From positions 1 to 64,000 of the forward strand of contig JADJXO010000010.1 of the NCBI GenBank assembly GCA_016715825.1: a stretch of DNA of 64,000 nt, read 5' to 3'. Shown one piece after another: positions 17,200 to 25,334 of this stretch (position 1 is its first letter; every line of letters begins with the position of its first letter). Source of the stretch: Nitrospira sp. GTDB lineage: Bacteria; Nitrospirota; Nitrospiria; Nitrospirales; Nitrospiraceae. Made by a program: the position numbers and the translations under genes. Below the pieces are notes generated by a model, which worked only from the letters and a program-made list of their open reading frames with translations, had not been told where the DNA came from and made no database searches.

Positions 17200-18963
17200 T
17201 CACTTTAAGCCTACAGGCACGGCACTCCCTTCAACCTCTCGCACCTTCGACACCGATGGGCGGAGGGCCACCATGGCAGCCAGCGTCACAATGATGAGGA
17301 AACTGACGGTAATGCCGGTTATCCACCAAGCCGAATATGAGAGCGTCGGTGTAAACGACTCGACCGTAAAGTCCGAGACCAAACTATACGCGTGGAAATA
17401 TTTCTTCAGCAAAGACCGGACCGCACCCATCAAACTCATGATCCATGTCGAAACGAATGCGAGAAAAACCAGAACGAACTGGGCCGCAAAATCGATTTTC
17501 CCCCAATGAATGGTGCCTTGCTTGATGGTTCTGTTGTAAAGGACATAATTGACGACCGTGACAAACACCAATACGATAATCGCCGACAACTTAGCCGGCA
17601 TGGAGGCCAAATAGTCCCACCCTTCCGGCAGGCTCAGTTCATCCGGCATATCCGTACCAGTCGCAACAAACCCCGCCGGGGTAAGCCACACGGCATCACT
17701 GACGAGCATCACAATAAAGCCGATCTTAATGACGGTCCGTGCGGAGACGGTCATGGGAACAAGCTTTGCCAACAGGAATGGGGACAAGACTAAGGGCAGC
17801 AAGATGGCCAACGACATCGGGTCCGGGATCCAATAGACGTTCATGACCCACATCGTGACGGGAAGGATGGCCACCAAGACAATGGGAGCCAAGATCGTCA
17901 TCCTGACGGTTTCAGCGCCTTCGATTCGCTTGACGCTGAGCCAGCTGTAATAGTTAATGGCCAAGAAAAGCAACCCGATCATCATCCCCTGCACCTCGAA
18001 AAACATGGAGAGCTGATCGGCCATCATATAGGGGCAAAACGAGAAGTCGTAATCACACATTTCATAGGCCAGCAATAACCCTGTGAAGGGCTGCAGGAGT
18101 GACCCTCCCACCGCAATCCATATGGCGACGAAACCCATCCAATCGTAGTAGGCTCGTTCCTCCTGAGTCTTGGAGCCCATATACATATAGCTGGCGATCA
18201 TACCGGCGATAAACCCCCCGAACGCCACGTTGCCGTCGATGCGATGCAAACTCAGAGGAAACCAACTTTGGTTTGCAATTTTGTCCCATAAAGTCGCGGC
18301 TGCAAGGAAATCCTGCGGTGAAACCCCTTCGGCCTTTGGCGGAGTGTTCATAAAGGACGTCGGACCATTGATCACAAAGAGAATCAGCAGGCACACCAGA
18401 TTCAAGACGATGCCCAGCGCGATGTGCCGCCCCTTCTTTTCACCCTTCCAGACATCCCAGGTGTAGAGGTACGCATACATCAGGATTGTCTCGATGATGA
18501 ACAGTGCCGGATAGAGGACCGCGAACACGATATAAAATTGATTGATGAACCAAGTGGTGAATTCCGGATAGGCGGCAAGGAGGATAAAAATGAAGAACCC
18601 TCCAGTCACAGCCGTCAAGCTGAACAGGATGACCGTGACTTTGGTAATTTCCCTGGCCATGCGATCGTAACGCGGGTCTTGTTTTCGATACCCGAGCCAT
18701 TCAGCGATGACCACAAAGATCGGGGCGCCTAGAATGAACGCGGCGAACAAGATGTGAAGCTGCGCAACAACCCAGACGGCTGTCCGATTACCCGTGTAGG
18801 GAAGATTCACCGAGGAGGCCCCAAGTTCCTGGGCGTAGACAGCGGGCGCAACACACACGCAGAGCGCAAAAATCGTAACAAGAGTCGGCAGACTGTGCCA
18901 CAGTTTTTTCACGATACCTCGATGCCCCCTTACTTTCATTCCGAAGCTAGCCAAGAACCTCAC
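17200..18963 (-). CDS. Cytochrome bd-like membrane protein (subunit I homologue, first copy in the operon)
   Basis: 587 residues. The ATG at 18963 overlaps the stop of the upstream cytochrome c gene by four bases (ATGA), so the two are translationally coupled. A signal-like helix ending VYAQE is followed by about 14 membrane helices. The N-terminal CydA-like helix reads VWVVAQLHILFAAFILG, and the later stretch FPLSLHRIDGNVAFGG aligns with the corresponding segment of the second bd-like gene. The two copies are clear paralogues but differ in many places (RIDGN here, RLIAN there). Oxidase function is inferred; having two non-identical copies in one operon suggests either a heterodimer or separate roles. 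Confidence 0.8.
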   Translation of the reverse strand: MRFLASFGMKVRGHRGIVKKLWHSLPTLVTIFALCVCVAPAVYAQELGASSVNLPYTGNRTAVWVVAQLHILFAAFILGAPIFVVIAEWLGYRKQDPRYDRMAREITKVTVILFSLTAVTGGFFIFILLAAYPEFTTWFINQFYIVFAVLYPALFIIETILMYAYLYTWDVWKGEKKGRHIALGIVLNLVCLLILFVINGPTSFMNTPPKAEGVSPQDFLAAATLWDKIANQSWFPLSLHRIDGNVAFGGFIAGMIASYMYMGSKTQEERAYYDWMGFVAIWIAVGGSLLQPFTGLLLAYEMCDYDFSFCPYMMADQLSMFFEVQGMMIGLLFLAINYYSWLSVKRIEGAETVRMTILAPIVLVAILPVTMWVMNVYWIPDPMSLAILLPLVLSPFLLAKLVPMTVSARTVIKIGFIVMLVSDAVWLTPAGFVATGTDMPDELSLPEGWDYLASMPAKLSAIIVLVFVTVVNYVLYNRTIKQGTIHWGKIDFAAQFVLVFLAFVSTWIMSLMGAVRSLLKKYFHAYSLVSDFTVESFTPTLSYSAWWITGITVSFLIIVTLAAMVALRPSVSKVREVEGSAVPVGLK

Positions 18964-19445
18964 TTAGCGCCTTGATCCACCCACTGCTTCTGTTCTTCGC
19001 TCCACATCTTTCCAGGAAGCCCAAAAGTCCGCTCATACAGCACCAGTTTCCAGCGGTCCTCCTCAGAGAGCTTACTTTTCCAGCCCTTCATCTTCGTATT
19101 GGGCACCCCCTCAGAGATCCGCCAAAACCACACGGAGTCCGAATAGAGCTGCATGCGTCCAGAATTTCGGAAGTCCGTAGCCCCTGCCTTCACAGGCTTC
19201 CCGTCGTTTCCATGACAACTGCCACATTTCACGTCTGGATTAGCTTCACCCAGATAGAGCTTTCGCCCCTCTTCCAATTTTTGAGGATCGTCCCACCACT
19301 GTGGTGGCATATGCTTGTCGACATATTCTGCCGGAGCCGGGGGTGGCGGAACAATCGGCCCTTCTCCCTCCTCACCAGTGCAACCGACCAGCAATCCACT
19401 ACTCAAGATCAACACGATTCGAACCAAATTCATGTTCACGACCAT
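18960..19445 (-). CDS. Monoheme cytochrome c lipoprotein, first gene of the respiratory operon
   Basis: About 161 residues. Of several possible starts, ATG 19445 has GAGGGGTGA upstream; ATG 19463 and 19433 are alternatives. The signal peptide ends in LLVGC (lipobox), then a Pro-rich stretch leads to a cytochrome c domain with C-G-S-C-H. The probable distal ligand is Met in NTKMKGW. The WFWRISEGVPNTKMKGW pattern is typical of small cytochromes c next to bc-type complexes. It begins the minus-strand operon that continues to 8053. Confidence 0.87.
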   Translation of the reverse strand: MVVNMNLVRIVLILSSGLLVGCTGEEGEGPIVPPPPAPAEYVDKHMPPQWWDDPQKLEEGRKLYLGEANPDVKCGSCHGNDGKPVKAGATDFRNSGRMQLYSDSVWFWRISEGVPNTKMKGWKSKLSEEDRWKLVLYERTFGLPGKMWSEEQKQWVDQGAK

Positions 19446-19671
19446 TGCGCAATCACCCCTCATAGCCTACATACCCGAGAAACGCTCAAACACGGATGCC
19501 GAGCCATGCGCGGGAAGCCCGCACAAAAAAACGCTTCTGCCGAGAGGTCTACACCCCTAACAAAAGCGCCCCGGTCGCCCACACCTTAATAACTCTGCAC
19601 ACAGGCCCTCGCCCATCCATCAACCGATCCGGCGAGGTACTCCGCTGCCCTCTAAGTCCCGTCATCGGCGA

Positions 19672-20205
19672 TTATGATTTTCGCTTTTTCTGCGATTTTC
19701 CCTTGCCTCGCTCCTGCCTCCGCTGAGAACGGACAAGCTTCATACCAAGAATACTACCAACCGCTGCGACCATCGCGCCACCTCCCCACCAAAGCCAAAC
19801 GGGAGAGCCACTCGCATCACAACCGGTTCCAAAATTCACCAAAACCTTCCGTTCACTTTCAAGATCCTTCGGATCGAATTCAACCTTCAAATTCTGCTGC
19901 TCACCCCTTACTTCAACAAGCAGGGGATCACCAAGATTATCATTATGGAGATGGAAGGTCGCTTTGTAATAGCCATCTCCATCAGTCTTTACAACCTGGC
20001 CATACGAAATCTTTGTGTCCTTAACGAGGACATCTACGCTTGAGACCGCTCTCCCGTCTGTCCCGCACACATACCCTTCAACCATGAAGCGATGATCAGC
20101 TTCATGAGTAGGTCGCGCCACTGGTGGAAATGCAGCGCTTAGAAGTACACCACAAACCAGGACAAACAGCCCTACCGCGTTCCGCCGGCTATGGGTTAGA
20201 TTCAT
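19672..20205 (-). CDS. Exported protein with a carboxypeptidase-regulatory-like beta domain and C-terminal membrane anchor
   Basis: About 177 residues from the ATG at 20205; a longer frame begins at 20238. After a signal peptide (LFVLVCGVLLSAAFPPVA) there is a beta-sandwich of the CarboxypepD_reg type: VEGYVCGTDGRAVSSVDVLVKD, then VKTDGDGYYKATFHLH. This fold is used for binding or as a structural arm. A transmembrane helix (VWLWWGGGAMVAAVGSILG) and a very basic Arg/Lys tail follow, so the domain is held on the outer face of the inner membrane. It stands alone between the respiratory operon and the hpnH cluster. Role unknown. Confidence 0.65.
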   Translation of the reverse strand: MNLTHSRRNAVGLFVLVCGVLLSAAFPPVARPTHEADHRFMVEGYVCGTDGRAVSSVDVLVKDTKISYGQVVKTDGDGYYKATFHLHNDNLGDPLLVEVRGEQQNLKVEFDPKDLESERKVLVNFGTGCDASGSPVWLWWGGGAMVAAVGSILGMKLVRSQRRQERGKGKSQKKRKS

Positions 20206-20381
20206 TTGCTGGCTCGTCGTTGACTCTTTCAAAAACACGCACTCTCCATCACAACGAGCGTACTAATTACGGGCAGGGGTTTCTAGCACAGAGGAAAATC
20301 TTTGTCAACGAAACAGCCGACTTTTTTGAGATGCGGGGAGTGTATTCTCTGTTTGAAAATTCAATGGTGGAGATACGCAGG

Positions 20382-20774
20382 CTAGAGATAGCCTTTGGTT
20401 CGCGCGATCGTCTCAATCTGTTCAGCTTCTGCTCGACGGTCAGACTCTTTTTTTGAGACCCACGCTTCCCACGACTTTCCATTTGCTGTGTCTGCACCTG
20501 TAAACGCTATCGCGATAATATCTTGGTATACAACGCGCCGCGGATCCTCGCGGTCTGCTGGGAAAAGCTCGAGATATGGATCAGTCTCGGCACTCTGGCG
20601 ATTAAAAATGTAGCCGGCCACAGATTCACCACCCCGCAGCGTCAGGGTTACGTCACCGCGGTAATCGAAGGCCAGCTCGATCGCCTCTCCTGTCTCTGCT
20701 GCTGATCCTGGGGTGAACACCCGACCTTCAAGAGAGCTCGTCTCACCCGGATTATGATTTTTCGTATCGGTCAT
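20382..20774 (-). CDS. Conserved hypothetical protein next to hpnH
   Basis: 130 residues, hydrophilic, no signal peptide. The middle (about 30-95) forms a run of beta strands (IELAFDYRGDVTLTLRGGESVAGYIF, then DPYLELFPADREDPRRVVYQDIIAIAFTG) that resembles an Sm-like or PilZ-like barrel, and the C-terminus is a charged helix. I do not recognise the family. It lies 79 bases downstream of hpnH on the same strand and is probably co-transcribed with it. Confidence 0.6.
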   Translation of the reverse strand: MTDTKNHNPGETSSLEGRVFTPGSAAETGEAIELAFDYRGDVTLTLRGGESVAGYIFNRQSAETDPYLELFPADREDPRRVVYQDIIAIAFTGADTANGKSWEAWVSKKESDRRAEAEQIETIARTKGYL

Positions 20775-20853
20775 TTCTTAAACCTCTGGCGGGCAAACTT
20801 GATTTGTTCGGCGGAAGAGCAAACCGACAATGATACCCGTGAATGATTGGCGC

Positions 20854-21870
20854 TTACCGAGACGTGGGCAACAACGTCAATTTAGCGGTTCGCGCAAATC
20901 CGGAGACGGTGCTGAATGTATCCTCAACGGCGGATGCCTCATAGCCACAATGAACCATACAATCGGCGCATTTTTCATTTCGACCGGTGCCGTACTGATC
21001 CCACTCCGTCGACTCCATCAACTCACGGAATGTTTTGACATAGCCTTCCTGAAGTAAGTAGCAGGGCTTTTGCCACCCAAAGACGTTGTAGGTTGGATTA
21101 CCCCAAGGCGTGCACTGGTATTGCCGCTGGCCCATGAGAAAATCCAAAAACAACGGAGATTGGTTAAACTGCCAGCCTGCCTTTGGCTGAGCCAGGATCT
21201 TGGAAAAGAGCTCCTGAGTTCGAGTCCGTTTCAAGAAATGCTGTTGATCCGGGGCCTTTTGATAGCTATAGCCAGGCGAGATGGTCATGCCCTCCACGCC
21301 CAGCGCCATCATCTCATCGAAAAACTTCCTCACCCGTTCAGGATTGGCGTCGTCAAACAATGTCGTGTTCGTCGTGACGCGATGTCCACGCTTAACCGCC
21401 GCTTTAATGGCTTTCACGGCGACCTCATACACGCCGTCTCGGCAAACGGCCAAATCGTGCTCATCTTTCAGTCCGTCCATATGGACGCTGAACGTGAGAT
21501 ATTTCGACGGTTTGTACTCATCCAGTTTACGTTCCAAGAGAATCGCATTAGTACACAGATAAATATATTTCTTCCGATCCACCAGGCCCTGCACGATCGT
21601 AGCTATTTCAGGATGAATGAGCGGCTCACCACCCGGAATGCTGACCATCGGCGCTCCGCATTCCTCCGCTGCCGCCCAGCATTGCTCAGGCGTCAACCGC
21701 TTATCGAGGATGTGATCGGGATATTGAATCTTTCCGCAACCTGCGCAGGCCAAATTACAACGGAAGAGCGGCTCCAACATGAGCACTAAGGGATATCGTT
21801 TCACTCCCTTGACCTTCTGGGAGAGGACGTACGTCGCCACGGTATACATCTGGGAAATCGGAACAGCCAT
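20854..21870 (-). CDS. hpnH: Adenosyl-hopene transferase HpnH (radical SAM)
   Basis: 338 residues, the usual length. The radical SAM cluster motif is C38-N-L-A-C42-A-G-C45, near the N-terminus, followed by the SAM-binding SIPGGEPL segment. A C-terminal Cys-rich patch (CADCMVHCGYEASA) fits an HpnH-type extension. HpnH adds a 5'-deoxyadenosyl radical to diploptene to make adenosylhopane, the first step of extended hopanoid side-chain synthesis, in the cytoplasm at the membrane. Its substrate is made by Shc (32-34 kb) and its product is trimmed by HpnG (31.4 kb). Confidence in the name is high from the sequence and context. Confidence 0.93.
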   Translation of the reverse strand: MAVPISQMYTVATYVLSQKVKGVKRYPLVLMLEPLFRCNLACAGCGKIQYPDHILDKRLTPEQCWAAAEECGAPMVSIPGGEPLIHPEIATIVQGLVDRKKYIYLCTNAILLERKLDEYKPSKYLTFSVHMDGLKDEHDLAVCRDGVYEVAVKAIKAAVKRGHRVTTNTTLFDDANPERVRKFFDEMMALGVEGMTISPGYSYQKAPDQQHFLKRTRTQELFSKILAQPKAGWQFNQSPLFLDFLMGQRQYQCTPWGNPTYNVFGWQKPCYLLQEGYVKTFRELMESTEWDQYGTGRNEKCADCMVHCGYEASAVEDTFSTVSGFARTAKLTLLPTSR

Positions 21871-22016
21871 TCCGTTCTCCTTATCTATGCTGCTTTATTG
21901 TCTAGCCCTTATATATGATTAGCCGCTCATCGCAGCTATACGTGGAGGCACAATAATGTGGCAGATTCTAACATCAAGCACGGGACTCGTCAATTTGATC
22001 AACTTCTAAAGGCATC

Positions 22017-22340
22017 CTAGTAATCAGTTTCCTGAATTGTCCTCATTGTCTCCTGACTCATGATCTTTTCGTCTTTTATGAAATTCGAAATTTCAGAAAA
22101 ATGATCTTCTTCGTCGGTTAATTCAGAATTTTCATTCACGGTTGCACGAGATGCTTTAATCGATGAAAACTGTCCATAGTGTTTTTCGATCAAATCCAGA
22201 GCATCCGTTAGCCGTGATCCTTCAACAACCGCCAAAATCGCGCCATCCCCTGTTACCTTCCAATGAGTCCATCTTCCTGTGAGACCAGGGAATCTGTGCT
22301 CCCAACGCTCTCTTACTGCGGTTGATACCTTCGTTGCCAT
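22017..22340 (-). CDS. Hypothetical protein
   Basis: 107 residues, acidic at the C-terminus, no signal peptide or membrane helix. The first half (WTHWKVTGDGAILAVVEGSRLTDALDLIEKHYG) has an alternating strand-helix pattern of a small alpha/beta domain. The second half is a charged helical tail. I do not recognise a family. It lies between hpnH and tRNA-Cys with more than 100 bases on each side, so it may be a single-gene unit. Coding status is likely but not certain. Confidence 0.5.
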   Translation of the reverse strand: MATKVSTAVRERWEHRFPGLTGRWTHWKVTGDGAILAVVEGSRLTDALDLIEKHYGQFSSIKASRATVNENSELTDEEDHFSEISNFIKDEKIMSQETMRTIQETDY

Positions 22341-22442
22341 CTGCCCCTGAACTCATGAAATGTACGTGGGTTAGGCTACTGGCGGTGCCTTATCCCGTCG
22401 CCATGAACAATCATAGAGGCTCCGGGTCGAGCGAGCTCTGTA

Positions 22443-22517
22443 TGGAGGCGCCGAGCGGGTTCGAACCGCTGCATCGCAGTTTTGCAGACTGCTCCCTTAC
22501 CACTTGGGTACGGCGCC
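22443..22517 (-). tRNA. tRNA-Cys (anticodon GCA)
   Basis: The minus strand folds into a 75-nt tRNA: acceptor GGCGCCG/CGGCGCC, D-arm ACCCAAGTGGTAAGGGA, anticodon arm CAGTCTGCAAAACTG with GCA, T-arm GCGGTTCGAACCCGC, discriminator U and an encoded CCA. There is no sign of an integrated element next to it. Confidence 0.96.
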
Positions 22518-22641
22518 TCGGAGGGCGGCATTATAGTCGCTTCTTTTCCTGGAACTCAATACAAGACCGCACAACTACCAATTGAACAACACTTTTTTTG
22601 TGAAGAGCCTTTGAGGGCGCAGAAATCCTGCGTTACGTATC

Positions 22642-23991
22642 CTAGACTTGACCAACCACACGAGATGCCGCACGAAGTATCTTATTCGAATAGAGATTTG
22701 GAGAACTCCTGCCACCACGCGTCGTACTCAGGAGCAGTGCGTACAGAATCACCATGGCGATGCCAAGGTGGTGGTAACTCTTCAGCGCTTCCCATCTTGC
22801 GGAACCCACGACCTCATAGTTCAAGACAATAGCTAACACAATATAAACGGCCAACATCCCATACCCGACACGGCTCAATCCGCCGTTCATCTGCGTAGCA
22901 GCCGTGACGACAACACAGGCCGCCGGGATCATCCAGACTAGATGCTGATCCCAGGTAATGGGAGAAAATAGCAACGCTAAAATGAAGGTTGCGGCACAGT
23001 CTTGCGCCCAGTGGGAATCTCCAGGCCCTTGAAATGGCCGCCGACTGTACCATGCAAATAGACCGAACAGGGAAACTGCTGCAACGCCGACGATTCCATT
23101 GGCAACCGGCGACGGAAGATCGAGGACCGGCTGGTAGCCAGGATCGACTTGCCGCAGCCGATGAGTCGGTGGGTAGGTGATAAGATATCGAAGCATGGTG
23201 TGGCGGAGTGAGAGATTGGCCTTTTGCAGTTCGTTCTCTTGCCGTCCTTCTACCTGTCGATCGAGCACGGAGAGCACCGCGTTTCTTGTCCATTCTGCAT
23301 GATGGTCCCACCATCCAGTGGGGCCCATGTACAGAACAGGGAGCACGATCCAGAGCAGTGTAGCAGCGACCGTATACAGAGCAACCCGCCACTGCCGCTT
23401 CCATAGGAACAGCAGCACAAAAAGAGCCGGCGTAACTTTAAGAACGATGCCAAGTCCAACCAGCGCTGCACCCAGCCATTCTCTACCCACCCATATCGCG
23501 TAAAGACCTCCCGCAAGAATGCCGAGCAGCATAAGATGCGGCCCACCATCGTCGAGATCATTCAACATAAATTGCAGGGTCAATGCTCCGGCGCCTATGC
23601 CGACCCACAGCCCTCCCCACCTATTCGAGTCCGACAAGCCAACGATCATACGTTGGAACAGAACGATCGTGACCACCAAACAGACCACTGCCGCCGCGTA
23701 GCGTAACGCCAGACTGGGATTTCTATCGAGCGCCAGCAAGGGGGCAAAATAGATGCCTGTGGTCGGCAAATACATATAGCAGTAATCGTTGGCATACAAA
23801 TATTCGCCGGAGAGAAAACGCCTCCCAATCTCACGGTGGATATCGATGTCACGAAAGTGAAAGGATCGACCAAAGGAAATAATGTAGCCGTGCACGACCG
23901 CGGCCGCGACAAGTCCGACCTGTACCACTCGTACGACTAACGTCGACCGCACGAAGGAGTGAAGCTGTTGCATGAAGGAGTTCGAATCCAT
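22642..23991 (-). CDS. Integral-membrane glycosyltransferase, GT87/DUF2029 type
   Basis: About 449 residues with roughly ten membrane helices. The start is uncertain: ATG at 23991, 24012 or 24033. Early in the protein, after the first helix, there is a conserved FRDIDIHREIGRRFLSGEYLY segment typical of the GT-C fold, where an Asp pair in the first periplasmic loop is catalytic. Later, LKVTPALFVLLFLWKR and SPITWDQHLVWMIP are typical of GT87 proteins. Members transfer mannose or another sugar from polyprenyl-phosphate donors on the outer face of the inner membrane. It lies 64 bases after ispG, so it may use MEP-derived polyprenol; a role in hopanoid glycosylation is possible but unproven. Confidence 0.8.
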   Translation of the reverse strand: MDSNSFMQQLHSFVRSTLVVRVVQVGLVAAAVVHGYIISFGRSFHFRDIDIHREIGRRFLSGEYLYANDYCYMYLPTTGIYFAPLLALDRNPSLALRYAAAVVCLVVTIVLFQRMIVGLSDSNRWGGLWVGIGAGALTLQFMLNDLDDGGPHLMLLGILAGGLYAIWVGREWLGAALVGLGIVLKVTPALFVLLFLWKRQWRVALYTVAATLLWIVLPVLYMGPTGWWDHHAEWTRNAVLSVLDRQVEGRQENELQKANLSLRHTMLRYLITYPPTHRLRQVDPGYQPVLDLPSPVANGIVGVAAVSLFGLFAWYSRRPFQGPGDSHWAQDCAATFILALLFSPITWDQHLVWMIPAACVVVTAATQMNGGLSRVGYGMLAVYIVLAIVLNYEVVGSARWEALKSYHHLGIAMVILYALLLSTTRGGRSSPNLYSNKILRAASRVVGQV

Positions 23992-24097
23992 TGCGAGACT
24001 GCACCCATACATGACGCGCCAAGAGTGCGTCAATCACTTCTTTAGCAAGAACGATTTAGTGGATGGAGCGAGTTGAACGGCGTTACTCCAGGCACGC

Positions 24098-25282
24098 TTA
24101 TCGGTGAGGCAATACTGGAATCTCTTTCCCGAGTGTTGAAGGATGCTCCGACTGAGGTACCAACGATTCCCATCCAGTTGAAGGGACGGGGGCACCAGCA
24201 TCACCGCTCCCTTCGGCTTCCTTTTCCTTGGCGAGGAGTTCAACTTCTTCGATCAACGTGTCCATCAATTCATCCATCGGAACCTTCCGAACCAGCTTCC
24301 CCTTCTTAAACAGGATGCCTTTCCCTTCGCCGCCGGCGATCCCGATATCCGCCTCTTTCCCTTCCCCGATTCCATTCACAACACATCCAAGCACTGACAC
24401 ATTCAACGGAGTCTTGATATGGCCGAGTTTCTTCTCTAACTCATTCGCCATACGGACGACATCGATTTCGACGCGCCCGCAGGTCGGGCAGGCAATGACA
24501 TTAATCCCCCGATGACGCAATTCGAGCGACTTTAAAATTTCAAAGCCGACTTTGACTTCGTCGACAGGATCGGCGGCCAACGACACACGCAACGTATCTC
24601 CGATACCCTGTGAAAGCAAGTACCCAAGGCCGATCGAAGACTTCACCGCCCCTGTCATAGTCGTCCCGGCTTCCGTGATTCCAATATGCAGCGGATAATC
24701 CGACTGATGGGCGAAGAGCCAATATGCATCGATGGCATGATGTACGTCCGAGGCTTTTAGCGACACTTTCATATTGGTAAAACCAACGTCTTCCAACGCA
24801 TGGACAGCATTGAGTGCCGACTCTGCCAGTGCCTCAGGGGAAGGCCACCCATACTTCTCCAGCAAATGACGCTCGAGAGACCCTCCGTTCACACCAACTC
24901 GAAGGGGAATACCGCGTTCATTCACGGCCTTGATCACTTCTTCCACTTTCCACCAAGCCCCGATATTGCCGGGGTTGATACGGACACAATCCACAACCTG
25001 CGCGGCCTTTAAAGCCAATCGATGATCGAAGTGGATATCGGCGATCAGCGGCACCGTCATAGCCGCTTTAATTTGCGGAAGCACTTGCGCAGCCTCATCA
25101 TCTGGAACCGCCACACGAATGAGTTCGCAGCCGGCGGCTTCAAGCTGGTGAATCTGCGCAACGGTCGCAGCAACATCACGGGTGTCCGTCGAACACATCG
25201 ACTGCACGGAGACGGAAGCACCGCCGCCGATTTTTACGTTACCAACGTGAATCTGCCGAGTTTTTCTTCTCGCAATATGCAT
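24098..25282 (-). CDS. ispG: 4-hydroxy-3-methylbut-2-en-1-yl diphosphate synthase
   Basis: 394 residues, typical for the bacterial short form. The N-terminal TIM barrel starts RRKTRQIHVGNVKIGG, and the C-terminal iron-sulfur domain carries the cluster cysteines in CPTCGR and VLGCVVNGIGEG. IspG converts methylerythritol cyclodiphosphate to HMBPP, the penultimate MEP-pathway step, in the cytoplasm. It lies 52 bases downstream of dxs on the same strand, and the last enzyme IspH is encoded at 41.6 kb. The C-terminal 30 residues are a variable Pro/Ser-rich tail. Confidence 0.96.
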   Translation of the reverse strand: MHIARRKTRQIHVGNVKIGGGASVSVQSMCSTDTRDVAATVAQIHQLEAAGCELIRVAVPDDEAAQVLPQIKAAMTVPLIADIHFDHRLALKAAQVVDCVRINPGNIGAWWKVEEVIKAVNERGIPLRVGVNGGSLERHLLEKYGWPSPEALAESALNAVHALEDVGFTNMKVSLKASDVHHAIDAYWLFAHQSDYPLHIGITEAGTTMTGAVKSSIGLGYLLSQGIGDTLRVSLAADPVDEVKVGFEILKSLELRHRGINVIACPTCGRVEIDVVRMANELEKKLGHIKTPLNVSVLGCVVNGIGEGKEADIGIAGGEGKGILFKKGKLVRKVPMDELMDTLIEEVELLAKEKEAEGSGDAGAPVPSTGWESLVPQSEHPSTLGKEIPVLPHR

Positions 25283-25334
25283 GTGGTCTTTCGCTACTGA
25301 CGCTTCACGAACGGCGCTTCACGCATGACGCACG

